Assembly (NCBI GenBank): GCA_964598765.1
Contig: CAZRCZ010000001.1
Coordinates: forward strand, 390,577-454,576
DNA length: 64,000 nt
Source of the DNA: CAZRCZ01 sp964598765
GTDB lineage: Bacteria; Sumerlaeota; Sumerlaeia; MVZB01; JAJFLK01
Direction: 5' to 3'
In this document: one piece after another, positions 1 through 9,193 of the stretch
Layout of the letters: every line of letters starts with the position of its first letter
How positions within the stretch are numbered: the stretch's first letter is position 1
Made by a program: the position numbers and the translations under genes
The notes under the pieces: model-generated
What the model was told of the DNA's origin: nothing
The model's database searches: none
What the model saw: only the letters and a program-made list of their open reading frames with translations

Positions 1-45
1 CGTTTCTCCGCGTTCTCTGCGCCTCTGCGTTGATTGTCCCTTTCA
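1..45. repeat. single arm of CACAGAG-family dispersed repeat
   Basis: The left edge reads as alternating ctctgcg/cctctgcg units, the same motif as the better preserved inverted repeats at 4720-4801 and 5785-5860. Only one arm is visible; its partner, if any, lies outside the window. No gene is seen in 1-67. Confidence 0.5.
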
Positions 46-67
46 AATATTTTACCGCCAAGATGAT

Positions 68-892
68 TCACCTTAACCGCACAATCGCCGAATGTTTGAT
101 CGTCTGAATCGCCCGTTCTTCCTCGCCGAAGATCGCCAAATCGCAAACGACGAATTCATTTCCGCGCTTCTCGAACGCATCCGCAATTTTGCCGCGCAGG
201 GAAAGCGGCTCCCCATCGCGCGGTTCGGCGAAATGGCGGACTTCGCTTGCCGTGTGAATCCACGGACCGAGATCAACATTGTCGCGAAGAATGAAATTCG
301 CCTGCGCCAGAAGAAAGGCGGGATGGCATGCGGCGTCGGGACCGCGATAAATCGGAAGCGGATCGTGCACGTCGCGGACGAAGGTTCGTTCGACTTCCGA
401 TGAATCCCATCTGAAATGGAATGAACCGAGAATGCTTCCCGGGCGCAATACTGAGATCGAAGGGTGCAGACGCTGATCCAACGGCGGAGCGGGACGGTCC
501 GGATAATCATCCGGTTTCGGAGGATCGGTGGATCGCAGGAACGCGGCTTCTCCGACCGCGCGAAGAATTTCCATTGAATCCAAAACTTGAATCTCGATTC
601 TCATTGGATCAATTTCGGCGACTCTCGCGCGAACCGTCACCGCCTCGCCTTCGTAAACCGGTTTCAGAGATTTCGCCTTCATCGTCCCCCGCGCGAGCCA
701 ATCGTGCCCCAGCGCCTCGACGACCGGTTTGGTCATATACGCATAGACCGCAATCCCCGGAACCAACCCGCCGGAAAAACCATGCAGGCGCGCGACCTCG
801 TCGCCGTGGATTTTATTTTCCGAATCGGGCGCGTAGTTCCGCGAAATCAATCGATACGGGGAAAGTTCCTCTCCAAGCGCGAGGGAATTCAT
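68..892 (-). CDS. MaoC-like hot-dog fold (acyl dehydratase-like) protein
   Basis: This 274-residue protein looks like a double hot-dog member of the MaoC/FAS1-type dehydratase group. The first half (about residues 20-120) has the HGFSGGLVPG and AYMTKP segments typical of hot-dog enzymes that bind acyl thioesters, followed by a second, more divergent half with a Pro/Asp-rich linker near residue 125. Family members hydrate or dehydrate acyl-CoA or act as thioesterases; the substrate cannot be read from sequence. The ATG at 892 lies 13 bases after the stop of the large dehydrogenase-like gene, so the two are probably co-transcribed, although no clear Shine-Dalgarno is visible. It is the last gene of a minus-strand run. 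Fold confidence is fair, function low. Confidence 0.7.
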   Translation of the reverse strand: MNSLALGEELSPYRLISRNYAPDSENKIHGDEVARLHGFSGGLVPGIAVYAYMTKPVVEALGHDWLARGTMKAKSLKPVYEGEAVTVRARVAEIDPMRIEIQVLDSMEILRAVGEAAFLRSTDPPKPDDYPDRPAPPLDQRLHPSISVLRPGSILGSFHFRWDSSEVERTFVRDVHDPLPIYRGPDAACHPAFLLAQANFILRDNVDLGPWIHTASEVRHFAEPRDGEPLSLRGKIADAFEKRGNEFVVCDLAIFGEEERAIQTIKHSAIVRLR

Positions 893-905
893 AAAAAATC
901 CGCGT

Positions 906-3900
906 TCACTTCAGCGTCGAGATGAACTCCACCAAATCGCGCAATTCGGATTTGGCGAGATTTTCAGAAATGTCTTCGGGCATCGAGGAGAGATTGTGCT
1001 GGCGGGAGACGATTTGATCCTTGGGGAGCGTCATCTTCGTCACTCGCGGGCCTTTAGTGGCTTCCGACTCCCACTTTTCGTTCTTATCCTTCTCCTTCTC
1101 ATCCTCCTTTTCGTCCTTTTTTGCTTCCGTCCCCTTCGGCGCATCCTCCTCCTCGACAAATTCCTCCCCTTCTTCTTGGACTGGAATCTCCAGTAGAATC
1201 TGGTTTCCTTCTTCTTCCAGAACCCGTCCGGCGTATTCCTTGCCGTCTTTCATCGTCAGCGTGACGTTCTCAAATCCCTCGGCGATTTGCGCGTTGGGAT
1301 GAAGAATGGATTCGAGGATGTATTCGCGCCCCTTGCGTGTGCCGACGCTCGGTAGCTCCGGCCCGACTTCGCCTCCCACTTTGCTTTTAACCGTATGGCA
1401 TTTCTGGCAGGTGACTTCAGTTTTCTCGAAGAAAATTTTCTCTCCCCGCTCGGCGTTGCCGCCGAAGAGCGACTCGCGGAATCCGCCGAGCGGATCATCC
1501 GTGGAAATCGCGGATTGATACCGCGCCAACTTCATTTTGATCTCATCGTTCGGATGCTTCTGGGCCGCTTCGAGCAGATCGAGTTGAATTTCGGCGGGGA
1601 CTTTTTTCGCCGCCAGCGAATCGAGCCACGTCGAGAGCAGTTGATCGAATTGCGCTCCCTCCAAATCGGCGAGCGTCGCCAGCGCCCCTTGCTTTTCGAG
1701 GATGCTTCCCCCGTTGAGCGCCGTCGCCAAGACGCTCGCCGCTCCGGCGGGATCGAGTTTGGCGAGTTGAGCGTTCCCCTCGTTGCGTAGCGCGTCGGCG
1801 GCGTCGGCGCGGGCGAGGTTCACCGCCTTGGCGAGGTTGGGGTCCTCGAATTCGCCGAGCGCCCTCAGCGCCTCAACTCGCGCCTCGGTTGGCTTTTTCG
1901 CGTCGGAGAGCAACGCAAAGAGGGGCGCGCCCGCCTCAGCGACTTGATACTGTCCGGCGAGTTGCGCGCAGGCCTGCAAAATTTTGTTCGGCGCGGAGCG
2001 GAGAAGTTCGGGCAGGATCGGCCTCAAGGCGCGAGCCGCGGTTTCGGGATCGCGCTTGGGCAGAGGACGCCAGACGCCGATCACGCGGTCGCGCCCCGAC
2101 GGAGACGCCCAATCTTTTAACTCGCCGAGCGCTTCGAGCCTCACGACCTCGGGCGGCTCCGAGCGCGACGCGAATTCGGCGATGGCTTTGGCGTTCTCCG
2201 CGCCGCCCAATCGGAAATTCGCGTTGAGAATCCTCAACATCACCGGCTTGCCGACCACGTCGGCGTCGGCCATTTTCAGAATGTTTTCGCTCTGGCCGAT
2301 CATCCCCGCCAGTTCGGGTAGGGCGTCGGCAATCGGAACGTCGTTGATCGCATGAGCCGCCTCGCTGACGAGCGCCGGATCGCGGTCCTTGAGGAATCGC
2401 GCAATTTCCGGTTTTTGCATTCGACGCAAGGCGAGCAAAATTCCCATCCGCACCGCCGACGATTCGTCATCGGCGTGTTTCAGCAACGCCTCCGCGTCGC
2501 CAATCCCGACCAATCCCATCACTCCGGCATGGCGCAGATACGGATCGGCGTCGTTATTTTCGCGAAGCATTTCCGCCAGCGCGGAGATGTATCTGGTTTT
2601 AATTTCTTCCGATGGAGGCATCGCCGGAACGCCGGGATTGACGATCTTGCCAAGACTCATCGCCGTAAAAAAACGGACGCGAAGACTTGCATCTTTGAGT
2701 AGATCCAATAATTCCGTCAAATGTGACTCATTTGAATTTAATATTACCGAATGTATGTCGCTCAAGACCTTGATTGCTTGGGCACGAATTTCGGCGTTTT
2801 CGTCTTTCAAGCACTCAACCAAGACGGCCTCTCCGCGATTGCGCGGATCAGACAAAAATTCTCCAAGTCCTTTGCCCAACAGTTCGCCTGCCGCTTTTTC
2901 CCCTTCTGGTCCTAACTTAAGATCGTTTCCGGAAATTAAAGTAGAGACGACAAGAGAAAAAATGAATTGGAACTCTTTCTCTTTATCTTGGGGAGATTGG
3001 GCTACGGCTTCGGATTTCGGCTCGACCTTAGGTCCGAGTTTGCTCAGAACTTCTCCGATTCCCCAAATTGCGTGGAGCCGTGCCCATGGGCTTCGAGAGC
3101 ATTTCTCAGCCAATTGTAAAAGCGCCCGTGCTTGAGCATCCGGGTATTCTCCCGATGTCCAAGAATTTTTGAACTCCTCGGAGTAGGTTTGCGGACTTAT
3201 GAATGCAATCGTGCCCAGCGTTCCAAATAGCATAAAATCCGAATCACGCCCAGTCTGGAGCCTTCTCAAATCCCTCCGTGCCAACTCATACTGCGCCTCG
3301 AACCGCACTCTTTGATCCTGGTGCGCGAGCAGTTCCCCCAACTCATAATCGCTGTAGCGATCCAGATTCCCCGCGAGGATTTCCTTTGCCTCCTTGACGA
3401 GCGGATCGTTTTTCACCGCGGGATCGAAGGCGTGATAGAGGCGTCCCTTGTGCGGCTGATCCCAACCTTCGGTCCAATCGGTCCAATAAATGCCCCCCTC
3501 AGCGCCGAAATCCACGTCGGTCACGAGGGACCCCTTGAGGAAATCCTCGCGGTCGGTCATCTCGAACGAGGCCCCCTTGGGTTGGACCTTGAAGGTGTGA
3601 ATCAGGCTTATCCCCGCTCCGCCGCGAAAATCGCACAGAAAAAAATGATCCTTGTATCGTTCCGGCATTCCCGTGCCGGGATAAAACGCGAACCCCGCCG
3701 GTCCGGCGGCGACGTGCGCGACGGGAGGCACGATATACGCGGCCTGTCCCTTCCACGGGAGGTGCCAGATTTTTTCGCCGTTCCACGGACCGCGCTGGAC
3801 CGGCTTTTCGATCCACTGGTAGCCGATCCGCCAGCCGCTGTCGCCCCCCTCGACGCAATAGACGAGCCGCGCCTTGTCGCCGGCGTCGGAGTTGTTGTCG

Positions 3901-4811
3901 CCGGTGAAGAGATTGCCGTAGTCGTCAAAGACGAGTTCCTGCGGGTTGCGGAGTCCGGTGCAGAACGGCTCCAATTGCGAGCCGTCGGGATTGCAACGGA
4001 AGACCGCGCCGGTGTCGGGAAGGTCAATGACGCGCCCTTCGGTTTCGATATGCGCGCCGCGGTCGCCGATGCTGAAATAAAGTTTGCCGTCGGGGCCTTT
4101 GCGCAGACCGTGGAGATCGTGGCCGAGAAAATTAAAGTGGACGCCGTAGCCCGTGCTGAGCGATTTGCGTTCGTCGGCCTTGCCATCGCCGTCGGTGTCG
4201 CGCAGTTTCCAGAGATCCGGGATGCAGGTGTAGTAAATGTCCCCTTGATCGGCGAGTAATCCCGCGCCGACGCCGTCCTCCGCGTGGTTGAATCCGTCGG
4301 CATAAACGACGGCGCGGTCGGCTTTGCCGTCGCCGTCGGTGTCTTCGAGCAGACGGATGCGCTCGTGCTGTTTGTCGTAGTCCGCGAACGACTCGCCGAG
4401 GTTTTTCTTCATCGCGGCGAGCCGATCCGCGACGGTCCGGCTCGCCAGATCGTCGTCGAGCCAGAGGCGGTGCGTCCGCATGTCAAGCACGCCGTCATAG
4501 AGGCGGAACGTCTCGCCGACGTAAAACCGCCCCTTGTTGTCCAAGCAGAAACAGACCGGATTGGCGAGCATCGGCTCGGCGGCGAAAAGCTCGATCTTGA
4601 ATCCGTCGGCGATTTTGAATTTCTTGATCGCCTTTTCCCCTTCGTCGGAGGCGGGGTTGATTTGGGGATGATAGGCGGGGTCTTCGGCAAAGGCGAAGGT
4701 AAAAAGGGAAAATAAAATCACCACAGAGGCGCAGAGGCACAGAGTAGGGGCGACCCGTTGAGTCGCCCGCTTTCTTCTCTGTGTCTCTGTGACTCTGTGG
4801 TTTTTCTTCAT
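906..4811 (-). CDS. PVC-type membrane-bound dehydrogenase-like protein: beta-propeller, HEAT repeats, c-type heme domain
   Basis: A 1301-residue exported protein with the build of the large 'PVC-type heme-binding' proteins of Planctomycetota and Verrucomicrobiota. After a signal peptide ending near residue 42 comes a six-bladed-propeller-like region (about 55-480, with repeated DTDGDGKAD and GLRNPQELVFDD segments), a long helical HEAT-like array (about 490-1110), then a cytochrome c module with CQKCH at 1136-1140 and a C-terminal domain ending in SSMPEDISENL. Its role is probably periplasmic electron transfer or sugar oxidation; the substrate is unknown. The ATG at 4811 lies three bases after the preceding stop and uses a GAAGGA ribosome site inside that gene's end. 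Residues about 4-31 are encoded by a dispersed repeat. A strongly charged Glu/Lys insertion (about residues 1207-1255) interrupts the last domain. Confidence 0.85.
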   Translation of the reverse strand: MKKNHRVTETQRRKRATQRVAPTLCLCASVVILFSLFTFAFAEDPAYHPQINPASDEGEKAIKKFKIADGFKIELFAAEPMLANPVCFCLDNKGRFYVGETFRLYDGVLDMRTHRLWLDDDLASRTVADRLAAMKKNLGESFADYDKQHERIRLLEDTDGDGKADRAVVYADGFNHAEDGVGAGLLADQGDIYYTCIPDLWKLRDTDGDGKADERKSLSTGYGVHFNFLGHDLHGLRKGPDGKLYFSIGDRGAHIETEGRVIDLPDTGAVFRCNPDGSQLEPFCTGLRNPQELVFDDYGNLFTGDNNSDAGDKARLVYCVEGGDSGWRIGYQWIEKPVQRGPWNGEKIWHLPWKGQAAYIVPPVAHVAAGPAGFAFYPGTGMPERYKDHFFLCDFRGGAGISLIHTFKVQPKGASFEMTDREDFLKGSLVTDVDFGAEGGIYWTDWTEGWDQPHKGRLYHAFDPAVKNDPLVKEAKEILAGNLDRYSDYELGELLAHQDQRVRFEAQYELARRDLRRLQTGRDSDFMLFGTLGTIAFISPQTYSEEFKNSWTSGEYPDAQARALLQLAEKCSRSPWARLHAIWGIGEVLSKLGPKVEPKSEAVAQSPQDKEKEFQFIFSLVVSTLISGNDLKLGPEGEKAAGELLGKGLGEFLSDPRNRGEAVLVECLKDENAEIRAQAIKVLSDIHSVILNSNESHLTELLDLLKDASLRVRFFTAMSLGKIVNPGVPAMPPSEEIKTRYISALAEMLRENNDADPYLRHAGVMGLVGIGDAEALLKHADDESSAVRMGILLALRRMQKPEIARFLKDRDPALVSEAAHAINDVPIADALPELAGMIGQSENILKMADADVVGKPVMLRILNANFRLGGAENAKAIAEFASRSEPPEVVRLEALGELKDWASPSGRDRVIGVWRPLPKRDPETAARALRPILPELLRSAPNKILQACAQLAGQYQVAEAGAPLFALLSDAKKPTEARVEALRALGEFEDPNLAKAVNLARADAADALRNEGNAQLAKLDPAGAASVLATALNGGSILEKQGALATLADLEGAQFDQLLSTWLDSLAAKKVPAEIQLDLLEAAQKHPNDEIKMKLARYQSAISTDDPLGGFRESLFGGNAERGEKIFFEKTEVTCQKCHTVKSKVGGEVGPELPSVGTRKGREYILESILHPNAQIAEGFENVTLTMKDGKEYAGRVLEEEGNQILLEIPVQEEGEEFVEEEDAPKGTEAKKDEKEDEKEKDKNEKWESEATKGPRVTKMTLPKDQIVSRQHNLSSMPEDISENLAKSELRDLVEFISTLK
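4720..4801. repeat. CACAGAG-family inverted repeat inside a signal peptide
   Basis: Two 25-base arms (4720-4744 and 4777-4801) are inverted copies with 22 of 25 matches. The loop holds a second perfect hairpin, GGGCGAC/GTCGCCC, at 4746-4766. The whole element is translated within the N-terminus of the dehydrogenase-like gene, giving the tell-tale peptides TETQRR and LCLCASVV. Confidence 0.85.
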
Positions 4812-4814
4812 TGT

Positions 4815-5765
4815 TCAATCCTTCAAATACTTCGACAAATCGGGCGAGATCAATTCCTTGATCTCCGGCGTCTCCAGATTTTCCTTCGTCACCAATTCCA
4901 ATCGCGTGCGGATCGTCTTCTCGACTTTTTGTCCGCGCAACTGCGCGACCATCGCCCGGACCCCTTGCTCGCCGATGTTGACGGGGTCCTGAACGACCAG
5001 ACCCTGAATCTCATCCTTGCGCAGGGCTTCGATCAGGCGGTCGGTTGCGTCGAAGCCGACGAACCTGATTTTGCCCGCGCGACCGGCTCCGCGCAAAGCC
5101 AAAAGCATTCCATAGGTCACCGGCGCGTTGGGGCAAAAGACGCCGTCAATTTGCGGAAAGCGATTGAGCAAATCCTCTCCCTTCTGTTGCGCCCCTTCGA
5201 CCGTCGCTCCGGCAAATTGATTGGAGGAGATGATTTCGATTTTCGGGAATTGTTTTTTGATCCCCGCGAGAAATCCTTCCTCCCGATTCGTGTTGCTCGC
5301 CGAGCCTTCGACGTAACGGAGAAGGACGACCTTCCCCTGACCGTTCAACAATTTGCCGAGCCGCTCGGCCGCCAATTCGCCGCCGCGAGAATTGTCGGTC
5401 GCGACAAAACTGACATGCTCGTCCCCCTGCAAATCGGAATCAATCACGACGGTCGGGATTCCGGCCTTTTTCGCGTCGCGCACGGGATGGACCAGCGCCT
5501 TATCGTCGAGCGGAGCCAAGACAATGCCGTTCACTTTTCGGCTGATAAAATCCTCGACGACCTGAATCTGTTGCTCGCGGTCGTCTTCGCGCTGGGGTCC
5601 CTTCCAAATGATCTTCACGTTCAGATCGCGCGCGGCCTTTTCCGCTCCGGCATGGACTGATTTCCAAAATTCGTGCGTCGTGCCTTTGGGAATGACGGCG
5701 ATGGTTTGAGCGAGCGCGAAGCGGCCCATGAGCGACAGGCTTAACAGGCATATGTTGATCTTCAT
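4815..5765 (-). CDS. periplasmic sugar-binding protein (RbsB/LacI-like, Peripla_BP_4)
   Basis: A 316-residue substrate-binding protein of the ribose/galactose (cluster B) type. It opens with a signal peptide (MKINICLLSLSLMGRFALAQ) followed by the classic first strand TIAVIPKGTTHEFW, a GIVLAPLDD segment and GIPTVVIDSDL, all typical of the periplasmic-binding-protein fold. It should bind a monosaccharide or related solute in the periplasm. No ABC permease or ATPase lies next to it, so it is an orphan here; the immediate downstream partner is the PVC-type dehydrogenase, coupled by a three-base gap, which hints that the pair handles the same solute. The ATG at 5765 is preceded by AAGAAGGGAATAAAC. 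The reading frame is open further upstream, but that extension is only the repeat at 5785-5860. Confidence 0.88.
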   Translation of the reverse strand: MKINICLLSLSLMGRFALAQTIAVIPKGTTHEFWKSVHAGAEKAARDLNVKIIWKGPQREDDREQQIQVVEDFISRKVNGIVLAPLDDKALVHPVRDAKKAGIPTVVIDSDLQGDEHVSFVATDNSRGGELAAERLGKLLNGQGKVVLLRYVEGSASNTNREEGFLAGIKKQFPKIEIISSNQFAGATVEGAQQKGEDLLNRFPQIDGVFCPNAPVTYGMLLALRGAGRAGKIRFVGFDATDRLIEALRKDEIQGLVVQDPVNIGEQGVRAMVAQLRGQKVEKTIRTRLELVTKENLETPEIKELISPDLSKYLKD

Positions 5766-5784
5766 GTTTATTCCCTTCTTATTC

Positions 5785-5860
5785 ACCACAGAGACGCAGA
5801 GGTACAGAGAAATACTTGGACGCTTTTCACTTCTTCTCTGTGTCTCCTTGCCTCTGTGGT
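5785..5860. repeat. CACAGAG-family inverted repeat
   Basis: Arms at 5785-5809 and 5836-5860 (25 bases each) are imperfect inverted copies of the same family as 4720-4801. The right arm encodes the C-terminus (SPQRQGDTEKK) of the small gene ending at 5827; the left arm lies in the leader of the sugar-binding protein gene. Confidence 0.8.
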
Positions 5861-6516
5861 GAATCATCTTTTACTTTTCGATACCTCCCCACAAACACCA
5901 CCGGTTCCGCGGTCGCCTTATCACCGTAAATACCGCTCCCCTCAACGCAATGCGCATCCCCCTCCACCCACTCGCGGAACGACTCAAGAACGCTCGGCGC
6001 GGAGCGGGACCAGAACAAATAATTCCCTTCGATCTTCCCAGTGCGAAAAATCACCTCGCCGCCGTTTTTGCGGATGATCTTGCACCGGATCGTTTTCAGT
6101 TCGAAGTCCGCGCTGTAGAGCGCGCTCTCGCGTACCGTCTTGCCGGTCTTGGGATCGGTGATCTCGAAATGCCCCTCCTGCTGAAATTCCTTGTCGGCGA
6201 GGACGTGGCGATAATCCTGTCGGACTTTGACCTTGGAGACCGGCTCGCCGGTGAATTTGTAGGTGGCGAGCTCTCCCTCCCAAACTCCATCCCATGCCTT
6301 GAAGGGAGAAGCGACCGATTGCGCCGTCGCGGGAACCGAGAGGGCTTTGATGAGCGCCAAGACGCCAAACCCCGAGATCCACAGAAGGAGAACTATGACC
6401 AACAGACGCGAAACCCAGAGGGGATAAGCGCGTTCCGATTTGTCTTCAGAAGATTCCAAGGATTTTTTTCCGTTTCTTGTCAGAGGCGGGCTTCTTTGCG
6501 TTGCCGTTTTCCGCAT
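5827..6516 (-). CDS. single-pass membrane-anchored hypothetical protein
   Basis: A 229-residue protein with one transmembrane segment (about residues 37-57, LVIVLLLWISGFGVLALI) and an exported beta-rich domain of about 150 residues beginning AWDGVWEGEL, somewhat like lipocalin-type or DUF1579-like domains; I do not recognise the family with confidence. The ATG at 6516 overlaps the end of the M1 peptidase gene by 71 bases. An in-frame TTG at 6459 would reduce the overlap, so the start is uncertain. The last 11 or so residues are encoded by a dispersed repeat arm, which suggests that the original stop was lost when the repeat arrived. Confidence 0.65.
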   Translation of the reverse strand: MRKTATQRSPPLTRNGKKSLESSEDKSERAYPLWVSRLLVIVLLLWISGFGVLALIKALSVPATAQSVASPFKAWDGVWEGELATYKFTGEPVSKVKVRQDYRHVLADKEFQQEGHFEITDPKTGKTVRESALYSADFELKTIRCKIIRKNGGEVIFRTGKIEGNYLFWSRSAPSVLESFREWVEGDAHCVEGSGIYGDKATAEPVVFVGRYRKVKDDSPQRQGDTEKK

Positions 6517-9112
6517 CGAGTTTCTTCTTCACATCCTCCAAATCCTTCTTCATCTTTTCATTCTCTTTTTTGAGGTCCATCACTTCGGATCGGAGGTCGC
6601 CCAATTCGACGGGAACCTTCTTTACATCGCGCAGGGACTTCATCGCTTCAATCGCCGCGCGCCCGGCCGGGTCTTTCTCTCCCGCCGAAGCGAAGGTCTC
6701 CACGACGGAAATTGCTTTTGGGTCCTTCAGGGTTCCCAGCGCGGAAATCGCCGCGATTTGCACGGCGCGCTTTTTGTGGTCCACCCGCGCTGATAAAAAT
6801 TCGCGCACCGCGTCCTTTTTTTCCTCGTTACGCGCGATGTAGGCGAGAGTGTCCAGCCCGCGTCCGAATCCCCAAGAGGTGAATTCTTTTTCGCGCTCGG
6901 CGAGAACTGTCCTCAGCGGATCAATAAGCGATGGATCATCGAGTGTACGAATCGCTCGGATCGAAGCGTCGGCGAGCGCGTTTTTATAGGAACTTGATTT
7001 GAGGAATTGAAGAATCAATTGTCGCGCGCCTTCATCCTGATACCGCCCCAAATTTTCAATCGCCGCCGCAAGAATGTCGGGATTCTTTTCCGAATCAAGC
7101 GTCTTTTTCGCCGCCGCAAGGCTTGCGTCCGAATAAAACTGCCCCAAATCCAAAGCCACTTGTCGTCGAACCCTCGCGTCGGATTGAGCCGTCGAAGTTG
7201 CCAGCGCCTCGAATGCCTCCTGCGTGTGGATTTCCCGCAGGGCTTTCGACGCCTCAACTCGAACACCGTAAAACGGATCGTTATTCAAAACGGCTTTCAA
7301 TCGCCCGACGGTCTCCTGATCCTTCTTGGCCTTGAGCAATTCAATTGCCACAATCCGTCCCATCACATCGGATTTATCCTCCAGCTGGGCGTTCAACATC
7401 TGCGCCGGAGGATTAAACGCAATTTTGCCGAGGATGCCGTATTCGGGATCAAACCGAACCGTCGCCGGCGCTTCGCTCATCGGAAAATAAAAATCCTGCT
7501 CTTTCTCCTTGATCTCGATTTCCCGATCCACCGCGCCCGATTTGGTTTTGAACCGCACCTTGGTCGGGAGATCAAATAGAAAAACCTTGTCGGAGACCGA
7601 CTGCGTTTGCTTGACGCTAACTTTCGCCAATTTCTCCGTTTCGCTCCAACTGTAACTCACTTCCAATTCCGGGTATCGCGCATGATATACCCACTGATCG
7701 AAGAACGAATCGTACGAACGTCCCGACAATTCCTCGACGACGGCGCGAAGGTCTTCGGTCACGACGTTCCCCAAGGCGTGGCGTTCGAGATACGTCTTGA
7801 TGCACCGGCGATATAACTGTTCGCCCAACTGAACCCGAAGCATTCTCAAAATCCATCCCCCCTTGGGATAGGCGCGAAAGTCGAACTGCTCCATCGAATC
7901 CTTGTATTCCCGATAGACAATCGGCTTCGGCGAGTCTTCCCCTGCTCCCAACACCTGCTTCGCGTCGTTCCAAAATCCATAGAGCATCGCGTCGTTTCCG
8001 TCCTGATGCCCTTCGTAAAGATGCGCGTAAAACGTGGCGAAACCCTCGTTGAGCCAGATGTGGCTCCAGTCCTTGCAAGTGACGTAATCGCCGAACCACT
8101 GATGGGCGAGTTCGTGTGCGACGAGGTTCGTGCTGGAACGGATGTTCTCGGTCGCGTCGGTGAAAAGGGTCCGGTCGGTCAGGACCGTCAGCGTTGTGTT
8201 TTCCATCCCGCCGTGATTGAAGTCGTCCACGACAACCTGATAATACTTCGTCCAAGGATACGAAACGCCGATTTCGCTCTCATAAAACGCGAGCATGTCG
8301 GCGGTGTCGCGGAAAGAATTTTGGGCTTGCGCGATTTGCGACCTCGGCGTGTAGAACGCAATCGGAACATCTTTGTATTTTCCCTCAACCTTCTCAAAAT
8401 TACCTGCCGCGAGCGCGATCAGATAATTGGCGTGGGGCTTGTCCTGTGACCATCGGACAACCTTGAGTCCCGTCTCGGGCTCGGAAGTTTCGGAAATCAT
8501 TTTTCCATTGGAGAGGACCGTCATCGTCGGCGGGACGTGGCCGATCACCTCGGAGGTGAATTTTTGGTTCGGATAATCCGGACAAGGAAACCAATGCCGC
8601 GCCTCCTGTGTTTCTCCTTGCGTCCAGCAGTGAACGTCCTCTTCCTTGTAGCCCATCTCGGGCGTGCGGAAATAAAGACCCTCCTTCGGCTCGGCGCGAT
8701 GGGCGAACGTGACCGTCGTCTCCGCGCCCGGCGTGATCGGCTCGGCGAACGTCACGATCACTTCCTCGTTCGTCACCTGCCAGCCGCCGATTTTTGCGGT
8801 GGATTCAACCGAAGAAATCGTCAGATCAACGGCGTTCAACCGCAACTCGCGCAACGATTTGGCGATCGGCGCGAAGCGGATCGTCGTTTTGCCAGAGACG
8901 CTCCGCGTCTTGAAATCCGGCGTCACATCGAGAATGAAATGACGAATTTCAATCTGGCGATCCGGCGCGTATTGGCGCGATCCCACCGAAGTCGTCGCAA
9001 AACCGGATTTATCGCATCGGATTTCCGTTTCAGTTCCCTCCGAGACTGCAACGGATAAAATTCCCGAAGTGAATATCCCCATGGCAATTTGCAGAATTTT
9101 CCAACGATTCAT
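6446..9112 (-). CDS. M1-family zinc aminopeptidase with C-terminal HEAT-like repeats
   Basis: An 888-residue exported M1 metallopeptidase (aminopeptidase N-like). After a signal sequence come the saddle domain, the exopeptidase motif GGMEN at 301-305 (a variant of GAMEN), the zinc site HELAH at 333-337, and the third ligand Glu in WLNEGF at 356, exactly 18 residues after the second His. From about residue 600 the protein becomes helical, with HEAT/PBS-like repeats, and it ends in a Lys-rich coiled coil. It should trim N-terminal residues from peptides in the periplasm. I chose the ATG at 9112, preceded by GAGAGGG nine bases away; an ATG at 9121 is possible. The gene overlaps the next one downstream. 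The HEAT tail echoes that of the large dehydrogenase-like protein nearby. Confidence 0.92.
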   Translation of the reverse strand: MNRWKILQIAMGIFTSGILSVAVSEGTETEIRCDKSGFATTSVGSRQYAPDRQIEIRHFILDVTPDFKTRSVSGKTTIRFAPIAKSLRELRLNAVDLTISSVESTAKIGGWQVTNEEVIVTFAEPITPGAETTVTFAHRAEPKEGLYFRTPEMGYKEEDVHCWTQGETQEARHWFPCPDYPNQKFTSEVIGHVPPTMTVLSNGKMISETSEPETGLKVVRWSQDKPHANYLIALAAGNFEKVEGKYKDVPIAFYTPRSQIAQAQNSFRDTADMLAFYESEIGVSYPWTKYYQVVVDDFNHGGMENTTLTVLTDRTLFTDATENIRSSTNLVAHELAHQWFGDYVTCKDWSHIWLNEGFATFYAHLYEGHQDGNDAMLYGFWNDAKQVLGAGEDSPKPIVYREYKDSMEQFDFRAYPKGGWILRMLRVQLGEQLYRRCIKTYLERHALGNVVTEDLRAVVEELSGRSYDSFFDQWVYHARYPELEVSYSWSETEKLAKVSVKQTQSVSDKVFLFDLPTKVRFKTKSGAVDREIEIKEKEQDFYFPMSEAPATVRFDPEYGILGKIAFNPPAQMLNAQLEDKSDVMGRIVAIELLKAKKDQETVGRLKAVLNNDPFYGVRVEASKALREIHTQEAFEALATSTAQSDARVRRQVALDLGQFYSDASLAAAKKTLDSEKNPDILAAAIENLGRYQDEGARQLILQFLKSSSYKNALADASIRAIRTLDDPSLIDPLRTVLAEREKEFTSWGFGRGLDTLAYIARNEEKKDAVREFLSARVDHKKRAVQIAAISALGTLKDPKAISVVETFASAGEKDPAGRAAIEAMKSLRDVKKVPVELGDLRSEVMDLKKENEKMKKDLEDVKKKLDAENGNAKKPASDKKRKKILGIF

Positions 9113-9193
9113 GGACACCATCCCTCTCTCACGCTTTAATTGCTCTGGAATCGTGCAGAAAATCTCTGAAATCCGCAAGGGAGTTGGCAGAGG

